Source: JBARRS01 sp049644345
GTDB lineage: Bacteria > Actinomycetota > Thermoleophilia > Gaiellales > Gaiellaceae
Length of the DNA: 6,140 nt
NCBI GenBank assembly: GCA_049644345.1
Contig: JBARRS010000090.1
Location: 1-6,140 of the forward strand
Reading direction: 5' to 3'
Both the position numbers and the translations under genes were made by a program. The notes beneath the pieces were generated by a model. The model worked only from the letters and a program-made list of their open reading frames with translations, was not told the origin of the DNA and made no database searches. Positions 1 to 4,618 of the stretch are shown here, in pieces. The number at the start of each line of letters is the position of its first letter. Within the stretch, counting starts at the first letter, position 1.

Positions 1-1332
1 CAGGACTCGAAGCCGATCAAAGCGCTCAAGCTGACGAGCCTCGCCGGCGCCTACTGGCGCGGCGACGAGCACAACAAGCAGCTGACGCGGATCTACGGGA
101 CGGCCTTCTACGACAAGGCCGATCTCGACGCGTACCTGGAGCAGCTCGAAGAGGCGCGGCGGCGCGACCACCGCCGGCTCGGGCCGCAGCTGGATCTCTT
201 CCACTTGGACGAGATCTCGCCCGGCTCGCCGTTCTGGCATCCCAAGGGGCTCAAAATCTGGAACGAGCTCGAGGCACTGCGTCGCAGGGAGAATGCCGCG
301 CGCGGCTATCTCGAGGTGAAGACGCCGCTCATCTACGACAAGCAGCTCTGGGAGACGTCAGGGCACTGGGAGAAGTTCCGCCAGAACATGTTCCTGATCC
401 CAGAGGGCGACCGGACCTACGTCCTCAAGCCGATGAACTGCCCCGGACACATGCTCCTGTTCGGGAGCCGGCTTCGGAGCTACAAGGAGCTGCCGCTCCG
501 CTATGCCGAGGCCTCGCCGCTTCACCGCAACGAGCTCGGCGGCACCCTGCACGGGCTGACTCGCGTACGCCAGCTCACCCAGGACGACGCGCACATCTTT
601 CTCGCCGAAGAGCAGATTCAGGAGGAGATCGAGCGGGTGCTCGATTATGTCCGCACGCTCTACGACGTCTTCGACCTTGTCCCGCGTGCCGAGCTCTCGA
701 CCCGGCCCGAGAACAGGCTCGGGACGGACGAGCAGTGGGACCACTCCGAGGCGGCGCTCGAGGAGGGGCTTCGCCGCCAGGGGATCGCGCACGAGATCGG
801 CGAAGGAGAGGGGATCTTCTACGGCCCGAAGATCGACCTCCACGTCACCGACTCGCTCGGCCGGAGCTGGCAGATGGCGACGATCCAGCTCGACTACCAG
901 ATGCCGGCGCGCTTCGGCCTGACGTACATGGGGGCCGACAACGAGGAGCACACGCCCGTCGTCGTCCACCGGGCGCTGTACGGGTCGTTCGAGCGCTTCA
1001 TCGGCATCTTGATCGAGCATTACGCGGGCGAGTTCCCGTTCTGGCTCGCGCCCGTCCAGATCCGCGTCTTGCCGGTCGGCGAGACCCATCAGACCGATGC
1101 GGAGAACATCGCCGACGAGCTGAAGGCTGAGGGTTTTCGCGTCGAGGTGGACGAGAGCGACGAGACGGTCGCCAAGCGGATCCGAAACGCCGAGGTCGAG
1201 AAGATCCCCTACGTGATCGTGTACGGCGACCGTGAGTCCGAGGACGCGCTCGCTGTGCGCGAACGGCACGGCGAGCAGTCGACGAAGAGCCTTTCGGAGC
1301 TCGTCGGCGAACTTGCTACCCTGCGGGTCTGA
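1..1332 (+). CDS. thrS: Threonyl-tRNA synthetase, C-terminal 443 residues (5' end outside window)
   Basis: The enzyme charges tRNA-Thr with threonine in the cytoplasm. Reading frame 1 is open from the first base, so the gene enters from the left; the TTG at 205 is an internal Leu codon. Visible in order (fragment numbering): the end of the SAD editing domain with GAYWRGD and RIYGTAF (about 15-40); the class II catalytic core starting at GSPFWHPKG (about 75); the zinc-binding residues Cys147 in MNCPGH, His198 in TQDDAHIF and His323 in VVHRALYGSFERF; motif 2 around LHRNE; and the C-terminal anticodon-binding domain from LAPVQIRVLP (about 349) to the end. All three zinc ligands are present, so the visible part looks functional. 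Bacterial ThrRS usually has about 580-640 residues, so roughly the first 140-200 are missing. The stop TGA (1330-1332) lies inside a short tandem duplication. Confidence 0.97.
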   Translation, partial: QDSKPIKALKLTSLAGAYWRGDEHNKQLTRIYGTAFYDKADLDAYLEQLEEARRRDHRRLGPQLDLFHLDEISPGSPFWHPKGLKIWNELEALRRRENAARGYLEVKTPLIYDKQLWETSGHWEKFRQNMFLIPEGDRTYVLKPMNCPGHMLLFGSRLRSYKELPLRYAEASPLHRNELGGTLHGLTRVRQLTQDDAHIFLAEEQIQEEIERVLDYVRTLYDVFDLVPRAELSTRPENRLGTDEQWDHSEAALEEGLRRQGIAHEIGEGEGIFYGPKIDLHVTDSLGRSWQMATIQLDYQMPARFGLTYMGADNEEHTPVVVHRALYGSFERFIGILIEHYAGEFPFWLAPVQIRVLPVGETHQTDAENIADELKAEGFRVEVDESDETVAKRIRNAEVEKIPYVIVYGDRESEDALAVRERHGEQSTKSLSELVGELATLRV

Positions 1333-1353
1333 TCAATTGCGGGTCTGATCAAG
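1322..1353. repeat. 16-bp tandem duplication across the thrS stop codon
   Basis: Two adjacent copies of a 16-base unit, 1322-1337 and 1338-1353, share TGCGGGTCTGATCAA and differ only in the last base (T versus G). The first copy encodes the last residues and the TGA stop of thrS; the second is untranslated and repeats that stop-containing stretch. It looks like a recent slippage-type duplication. No function is evident. Confidence 0.85.
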
Positions 1354-1493
1354 CAGGAGCGGACCGTTCCTCACCTCCCGAGCCGTGGGCTCCGCGGGGG
1401 TTCAACCGAATCGGTTTCGGTGAAGGAAACGGCCGCTGCCTGCAGCGGTCTTGTTGTTGAAGAAGGAGGCTTTAGCGGCTTGGTGACAATCAG
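1354..1493 (+). promoter_or_regulatory. Structured 5' leader of the infC-rpmI-rplT genes
   Basis: This thrS-infC gap holds three simple hairpins in series. They are GAGCC/GGCTC (1380-1384 with 1388-1392, 3-nt loop), ACCGAA/TTCGGT (1405-1410 with 1416-1421, 5-nt loop) and GGCCGCTG/CAGCGGTC (1431-1438 with 1443-1450, 4-nt loop, one G-U pair). CACCTCC at 1372-1378 matches the anti-Shine-Dalgarno core and could pair over five bases with GGAGG of the infC ribosome site (1465-1469). In other bacteria infC-rpmI-rplT leaders are bound by L20 or attenuated; a similar role here is inference. I see no convincing sigma-70 promoter in the gap, so read-through from thrS is possible. Confidence 0.45.
1431..1459 (+). 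terminator. Terminator- or attenuator-like hairpin before infC
   Basis: An 8-bp GC-rich stem (1431-1438 with 1443-1450, loop CCTG, one G-U pair) is followed directly by TTGTTGTTG. The tail is T-rich for this genome but interrupted by G, so it is weaker than a classic intrinsic terminator. It could partly end thrS transcripts or act as an attenuator for infC. Confidence 0.3.
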
Positions 1494-1497
1494 TTGA
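1463..1497 (+). promoter_or_regulatory. infC ribosome-binding region with a 5-codon ORF
   Basis: AAGGAGG (1463-1469) is a near-perfect Shine-Dalgarno but ends 24 nt before the infC TTG at 1494, too far for ordinary use. It is well placed for TTG at 1480 (10 nt) or GTG at 1483 (13 nt). That frame reads TTG GTG ACA ATC AGT TGA and stops at 1495-1497, overlapping the infC start as TTGA. A weaker GGTGA (1482-1486) lies 7 nt before the infC TTG and could serve it directly. Either the mini-ORF is translated and coupled to infC, or a one-base indel separates GTG 1483 from the infC frame. Confidence 0.4.
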
Positions 1498-2171
1498 GGC
1501 CGAGGCGATTCGTCGAACCCGAGCGCCCGGCACCGCAGGCCCGGATCAACGACACGATCCGGGCGCCGCAGGTCCGGCTCGTCGACGAGGACGGCCAGCA
1601 GGTCGGGATCAAGGCCACGGACGAAGCGCGCGAGTACGCCTATTCGAAGAACCTCGACCTCGTCGAGGTGGCGCCCCAGGCCGATCCCCCCGTCGCGCGG
1701 GTGATGGACTACGGGAAGTACCGCTACGAGCAGGAGCAGAAGGCCAAGCTCGCGCGTAAGCACCAATCACAGGTCCACGTCAAGGAGATCAAGTTCAGGC
1801 CGAAGATCGGGCGACACGACTACGAGACCAAGCGCGGCCACGTCATTCGCTTCTTGAACCAGCGCGCCAAGGTCAAGGTCACGATCATGTTCCGGGGGCG
1901 CGAGACGAGCCATCCGGAGCGTGGTCGCGACCTGCTGATGCGGCTGGCCGAGGACGTGAAGGAGATCGGGATGATCGAGCAGCAGCCGCTTCTCGACGGC
2001 CGCAACATGACGATGGTGCTCGGCCCGACCAAACAGGCGGGGGTGCCGAAAGAGGATGCCAAAGCAGAAGACACACAGCGGAGCGAAGAAGCGGTTCAAG
2101 GTGACCGGAACGGGCAAGGTGCTGCGCCGGAGGGCGATGCGCAGCCATCTGCTCGAGAAGAAGTCGGCTAA
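1494..2171 (+). CDS. infC: Translation initiation factor IF-3 with extended C-terminal tail
   Basis: IF3 binds the 30S subunit, keeps 50S away and helps select initiator tRNA and start codon. The 225-residue frame has an IF3 N domain beginning at ARINDTIRAPQVRLVDEDG (16-34), with DLDLVEVAP-type residues at 54-61 and MDYGKYRYEQEQ (71-82). The C domain has KEIKFRPKIGRHDYETKRGH (97-116), KVTIMFRGRE (128-137) and DGRNMTMVLGP (168-178). TTG at 1494 is the first possible start after the in-frame TAG at 1473. IF3 normally has about 170-180 residues; here a charged Glu/Asp/Gln/Ala/Gly-rich tail of about 45 residues follows, and residues 188-225 are encoded on top of rpmI in another frame. The tail looks disordered. 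The TTG start and leader suggest the gene is controlled. Confidence 0.95.
   Translation: MRPRRFVEPERPAPQARINDTIRAPQVRLVDEDGQQVGIKATDEAREYAYSKNLDLVEVAPQADPPVARVMDYGKYRYEQEQKAKLARKHQSQVHVKEIKFRPKIGRHDYETKRGHVIRFLNQRAKVKVTIMFRGRETSHPERGRDLLMRLAEDVKEIGMIEQQPLLDGRNMTMVLGPTKQAGVPKEDAKAEDTQRSEEAVQGDRNGQGAAPEGDAQPSAREEVG
2039..2045 (+). promoter_or_regulatory. Ribosome-binding site of rpmI inside infC
   Basis: GGGGGTG can pair with the anti-Shine-Dalgarno CACCUCC over seven bases (one G-U) and ends 10 nt before the rpmI ATG at 2056. The closer AAAGAGG (2049-2055) touches the ATG and is too near to work. This supports 2056 as the start, within infC. Confidence 0.5.
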
Positions 2172-2253
2172 GCGGAAGCGCCGCTTCCGCCAGGACGCTC
2201 CTGTGGACCGCAGCGACGAGCGCAGCGTCAAGCGCCTGCTAGGGCTGAAGTAA
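2056..2253 (+). CDS. rpmI: 50S ribosomal protein L35
   Basis: A small basic protein of the large ribosomal subunit. The 65 residues match the usual L35 length. The N-terminus MPKQKTHSGAKKRFKVTGTG is typical, followed by the basic stretch KVLRRRAMRSHLLEKKSAKRKRR (21-43) and a C-terminus ending VKRLLGLK. The ATG lies inside infC, so the first 116 nt (2056-2171) are coding in two frames. The stop TAA (2251-2253) overlaps the rplT ATG by one base (TAATG), indicating translational coupling in the usual infC-rpmI-rplT unit. Confidence 0.97.
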   Translation: MPKQKTHSGAKKRFKVTGTGKVLRRRAMRSHLLEKKSAKRKRRFRQDAPVDRSDERSVKRLLGLK

Positions 2254-2615
2254 TGCCGCGCGTCAAACGCTCCGTTCACGCCCGCAAGAAGCGTCGCAAG
2301 GTGCTCGACCAGGCCAGCGGCTACTGGGGTCTCAAGCACTCGAGCTACAAGCACGCCAAGGAACAGGTCGAGCACTCGCTTGTCTACGCCTATCGCGACC
2401 GGAAGGCGAAGAAGCGGACCTTCCGCCGCCTGTGGATCCTGCGGATCAACGCGGCGGCCCGCCAGAACGGGCTCTCGTACAACCAGTTCGTCGCGGGGCT
2501 GAAGAAGGCGGAGATCGAGCTCGACCGGAAGGTGCTCGCCGACCTCGCGGTCAGCGATCCAGAGGCGTTTGCCGCGATCGCAGAGCGGGCGAAGGCCGCG
2601 CTCGCCTCCACCTGA
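2253..2615 (+). CDS. rplT: 50S ribosomal protein L20
   Basis: L20 is an early-assembly protein that binds 23S rRNA and in several bacteria also represses its own operon. The 120-residue product has the family length and core: MPRVKRSVHARKKRRKVL at the N-terminus, YAYRDRKAKKRTFRRLWI (46-63) and RINAAARQNGLSYNQFVAGL (64-83), then IELDRKVLADLAVSDPEAFAA. The ATG overlaps the rpmI stop as TAATG, and AGGG (2241-2244) lies 8 nt upstream. The stop TGA (2613-2615) overlaps the proposed start of the following RNA methylase. Autoregulation through the infC leader is possible from family knowledge but is not shown here. Confidence 0.97.
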   Translation: MPRVKRSVHARKKRRKVLDQASGYWGLKHSSYKHAKEQVEHSLVYAYRDRKAKKRTFRRLWILRINAAARQNGLSYNQFVAGLKKAEIELDRKVLADLAVSDPEAFAAIAERAKAALAST

Positions 2616-3289
2616 TCACTTCGGCCGCGAACCCGCGGCTCAAGCTCGTCCGCAAGCTCGCATCACGGAGGCAGCGCGAGAAGCTCGGGCTGTTCGTGGC
2701 CGAGGGCGAGGATCTTGTTGATGCGGCGCTGGCTGCCGGGCTCGACCCGGTTGATCTCCTCGTCGCCGGAGAGACCGTTTCGCCTGAGGTGCTCGCGGGC
2801 GTCTCCACGCTTCCGCACCCGGCGCGGCGGATCGCGATCTTCCGGCGTGCCGACCTGCCGCGTTTCGAGCCGCGACCGGTCGCGCTCGCCCTCTGGCGGG
2901 TCGCCGATCCCGGCAACCTCGGGACGCTGATTCGCAGCGCCGATGCTTTCGGCGCGTCGGTGGCGATCTCGAGCGGTTCCGCCGATCCGAGCGGCCCGAA
3001 GGCCCTGCGCGCTTCCGCCGGCTCCATCTTCCGGGTCCCGCTCGGCGACTTCGAGCAGGCAGAAGGTCGGCGCGTGGCGCTTGTCGCACACGGCGGACGG
3101 CCGCTCGACGAGCTCGATCTGCGGGCCGGAACGGTGTTCGTCCTCGGCGCCGAGCGCGAGGGACTTCCGCGCGAGGTGCTCGAGCGCTGCGAGGAAACGG
3201 CGACGATTCGGATGCCGGGCCCCGCGGAATCGCTGAACGTCGCAGTTGCCGGGGCGATCGCGCTCTACGAGCTCCGGCGACGACTCTAG
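2612..3289 (+). CDS. TrmH/SpoU-family (SPOUT) RNA 2'-O-methyltransferase, probably acting on rRNA
   Basis: SPOUT enzymes of this family transfer methyl from SAM to a ribose 2'-OH of rRNA or tRNA. Counting from Ile at 2615, the N-terminal substrate-binding part has ITSAANPRLKLVRKL and LFVAEGEDLVDAAL. The three knot motifs follow: ADPGNLGTLIRSADAFGA (97-114), VFVLGAEREGLP (174-185) and GPAESLNVAVAGAIALYE (202-219). The catalytic-type residues Asn101, Arg107, Glu180 and Ser206-Leu207-Asn208 are present. The start is unusual: no ATG, GTG or TTG preserves the N-terminal domain except GTG 2432, deep inside rplT. CTG 2612 gives the MITS-type N-terminus and overlaps the rplT stop as CTGA; ATC 2615 overlaps as TGATC. 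The location after rplT resembles Bacillus ysgA (RlmP, 23S A-loop Gm2553), but the target here is unproven. Confidence 0.9.
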   Translation: MITSAANPRLKLVRKLASRRQREKLGLFVAEGEDLVDAALAAGLDPVDLLVAGETVSPEVLAGVSTLPHPARRIAIFRRADLPRFEPRPVALALWRVADPGNLGTLIRSADAFGASVAISSGSADPSGPKALRASAGSIFRVPLGDFEQAEGRRVALVAHGGRPLDELDLRAGTVFVLGAEREGLPREVLERCEETATIRMPGPAESLNVAVAGAIALYELRRRL

Positions 3290-3292
3290 ACT
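3287..3292 (+). promoter_or_regulatory. Possible -10 element for a leaderless MOSC transcript
   Basis: TAGACT fits the actinobacterial -10 pattern TAnnnT and ends 8 nt before the MOSC ATG at 3301. Its first three bases are the stop codon of the upstream methylase. No clear -35 and no Shine-Dalgarno are visible, which fits a leaderless start, but the match is short and may be chance. Confidence 0.35.
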
Positions 3293-3300
3293 CTCGACTG

Positions 3301-3717
3301 ATGACCCGCGTGGCTGGCCTCTGGACCTCTCCCGCACGCAAGAGCGGCCGATCTGTTGCGCACGAGCGAATCCGCGCGATCGAGGGGTTTGGGCTCGAAG
3401 GCTGCGCACACGCGAACCCGCCGACGCGGGAGGTCCTGTTCGCGTCCAAGGAGCACCTCGACTCGGTCGGGGTCGAGCCGGGCGCGATCCGGGAGAACAT
3501 CACGGTCGAGGGCGACGATGTCGAGCAGTGGCCGGTCGGGCAGCGCGTCCGGGTCGGCGAGGCCGAGTTCGAGATCACCATGGTCTGCGATCCGTGTCAC
3601 CGCATGGACGAGCTGCGGCAGGGCCTGCGCGCGGAGCTCGAGGGCAGGCGCGGCATGCTCGCCCGCGTCGTCGAGGGCGGCGAGATCGCGGTCGGCGACG
3701 AGATCGAGCTCGGCTAG
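3301..3717 (+). CDS. Stand-alone MOSC-domain protein
   Basis: MOSC domains (from molybdenum cofactor sulfurase C-terminal) carry sulfur on a conserved cysteine and occur alone in YiiM-like proteins of detoxification or sulfur-transfer roles. This 138-residue protein is one MOSC domain. It has GLEGCAHANP (31-40) in the position of the usual GDRHA segment, VGVEPGAIRENITVEG (56-71), VGQRVRVGEAEFEIT (79-93), the cysteine segment CDPCHRMDELRQGL (96-109; Cys96, Cys99, His100) and the ending GRRGMLARVVEGGEIAVGDEIEL. Length and ending match small MOSC proteins. The ATG is 11 nt after the methylase stop without a Shine-Dalgarno. The substrate is unknown, and the gene is not an obvious part of the translation cluster around it. 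Confidence 0.85.
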   Translation: MTRVAGLWTSPARKSGRSVAHERIRAIEGFGLEGCAHANPPTREVLFASKEHLDSVGVEPGAIRENITVEGDDVEQWPVGQRVRVGEAEFEITMVCDPCHRMDELRQGLRAELEGRRGMLARVVEGGEIAVGDEIELG

Positions 3718-3725
3718 CCCTCCTA

Positions 3726-4448
3726 CTAGGACGGCCGGCGGGCGATCCAGACCGAGTCTTCGCCTCCCGCGTACGGCCGCCGGTCGAACCAGCCGTAGCA
3801 AGCGAGCACTTCGAAGCCGGCGTCCTCGAGTACGGCGCGCCACTCCTCTGACGAGATCCAGGCGAGCGTCATCGTGGTCTCACCGGAGTCTCCGCGCACC
3901 GAGAGCGTCAGCGTTCGCGATTCCGTGTCCCACGCGGCCCGCTCCCAGATTCCGGGCTCGCGCTCGAGCCAGCGGCGGTGCGTGTCCGCGACGTCGTCTG
4001 CGCTCGGTGCGAAGACGTCGAAGACGAGCCGTCCTCCTGGGACGAGTAGCTCGCGGGCGGCTCGTAGCCCTCGCAGCCGCTGCTCGTCGGTGCGCAGGTG
4101 GAGGTACGAGCGGAACGGAACGATGACGAGCGGGACGCGTTCTTCGACCGGCGGGGCTGCGAGCTCGCCGAGGCGAAGCTCGAGTAAGCGCGCCACACCG
4201 GCGACCTCGGCCCGCTCGCGGCAGACGTCGAGCATCCCCTGCGACGAGTCGACTCCGATCACGTGGATCCCTTCCGCCGCCACCGGCACCGCGATCCGTC
4301 CCGTGCCGACGCCGAGCTCGACGACGGGCCCGCCGGCCTGTCGCGCTTCCTCGACGTAGAAGCCGACGTCCTCGACCACGCTCCGGCTCCACGCGTCATA
4401 GATCCGCGCGATCGCGTCGTACCCTGCTCCGGTGTCGGACACCGTCAC
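3726..4448 (-). CDS. Class I SAM-dependent methyltransferase, substrate unknown
   Basis: The Rossmann-type methyltransferase fold is clear. With the GTG at 4448 as residue 1, GYDAIARIYDAWS (9-21) is the usual N-terminal helix of this group, VVELGVGTGRIAVPVA (42-57) is motif I, IGVDSSQGML (64-73) carries the acidic ribose-binding Asp67, and LVPGGRLVFDVFAP is the post-motif III strand. The tail CYGWFDRRPYAGGEDSVWIARR closes the domain. It may act on a small molecule; nothing shows which. Start choice is uncertain: GTG 4508, ATG 4481, GTG 4448 and GTG 4442 are all in frame, and recognisable homology begins only at 4421. I chose 4448 because it overlaps the stop of an upstream 49-codon ORF (GTGA). 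Codons upstream of it lie in REP-like DNA. The gene converges on the MOSC gene with an 8-bp gap. Confidence 0.85.
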   Translation of the reverse strand: MTVSDTGAGYDAIARIYDAWSRSVVEDVGFYVEEARQAGGPVVELGVGTGRIAVPVAAEGIHVIGVDSSQGMLDVCRERAEVAGVARLLELRLGELAAPPVEERVPLVIVPFRSYLHLRTDEQRLRGLRAARELLVPGGRLVFDVFAPSADDVADTHRRWLEREPGIWERAAWDTESRTLTLSVRGDSGETTMTLAWISSEEWRAVLEDAGFEVLACYGWFDRRPYAGGEDSVWIARRPS

Positions 4449-4549
4449 GGAACTGTGACGAAGGATGGAGTCTCCCTGCATATCGCCACGTTCTGCGGTG
4501 TCAGACACCGCCTCAAAAGGCGCGCAGAAGTGTCACTGCTTCCCTGCAT
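4430..4549. repeat. Two diverged tandem copies of a palindromic REP-like unit
   Basis: Unit A: palindrome GGTGTCGGACACC (4431-4443), stem CGTCAC/GTGACG (4443-4448 with 4455-4460), then TCCCTGCAT (4473-4481). Unit B: palindrome GGTGTCAGACACC (4497-4509), extended to 8-bp arms as 4495-4511; stem CGCCT/AGGCG (4509-4513 with 4518-4522); then TCCCTGCAT (4541-4549). The units lie 66-68 bp apart in the same order. The adjoining stems differ in sequence but both pair, suggesting conserved structure. Such paired palindromes resemble REP elements moved by REP-associated transposases; no such transposase is in the window. Operator or transcribed-hairpin roles are alternatives. Confidence 0.6.
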
Positions 4550-4594
4550 CGACCACTCGTCGTAGATCGGCGCGAAGGCGTCGTAAGCACTCAC
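4445..4594 (-). pseudogene. 49-codon ORF beginning with an N-terminal fragment of a paralogous methyltransferase
   Basis: From GTG 4594 the first residues, VSAYDAFAPIYDEWS, look like the start of a class I methyltransferase. YDAFAPIYDEWS matches the neighbouring gene's YDAIARIYDAWS at 9 of 12 residues, and the DNA (4550-4585 versus 4386-4421) at 28 of 36 bases. After residue 15 the similarity ends where the REP-like unit begins (ATGCAGGGA), and the remaining 34 codons are repeat DNA. Its TGA (4447-4445) overlaps GTG 4448 of the intact methyltransferase. TAnnnT (TACCAT) lies 8 nt before its GTG. It is either a broken gene remnant or a short leader ORF now feeding translation into the downstream gene. 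Confidence 0.55.
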
Positions 4595-4602
4595 GAAGGG
4601 CG

Positions 4603-4608
4603 ATGGTA
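4603..4608 (-). promoter_or_regulatory. Possible -10 element for the leftward transcript
   Basis: On the minus strand TACCAT fits TAnnnT and ends 8 nt before GTG 4594. It overlaps the proposed rightward -10 of pheS by two bases. No convincing -35 is seen. It would drive the 49-codon ORF and the methyltransferase. Confidence 0.35.
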
Positions 4609-4612
4609 CAGT
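4607..4612 (+). promoter_or_regulatory. Possible -10 element for leaderless pheS
   Basis: TACAGT fits TAnnnT and ends exactly 6 nt before the pheS GTG at 4619, the spacing expected if transcription begins on the start codon. There is no Shine-Dalgarno at normal distance: GAAGGG (4595-4600) is 18 nt away. No clear -35 is seen. Confidence 0.5.
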
Positions 4613-4618
4613 CGCCTC

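Noticed and set aside
358..1269. Long minus-strand open frame (303 codons) opposite thrS
   Set aside because: It is antisense to an unmistakable synthetase, has no recognisable domain, and is the usual shadow of GC-rich codon bias.
1480..1497. Programmed frameshift of the prfB type to join the mini-ORF to infC
   Set aside because: The shift needed is -1, not +1, there is no slippery heptamer, and the SD is not at the close spacing used in prfB.
2640..3581. Minus-strand frame of 313 codons opposite the RNA methylase and MOSC genes
   Set aside because: Arg/Ser/Pro/Ala-rich shadow without motifs; the plus strand carries clear conserved domains.
4430..4549. CRISPR array
   Set aside because: Only two diverged palindromic units without identical repeats or uniform spacers.
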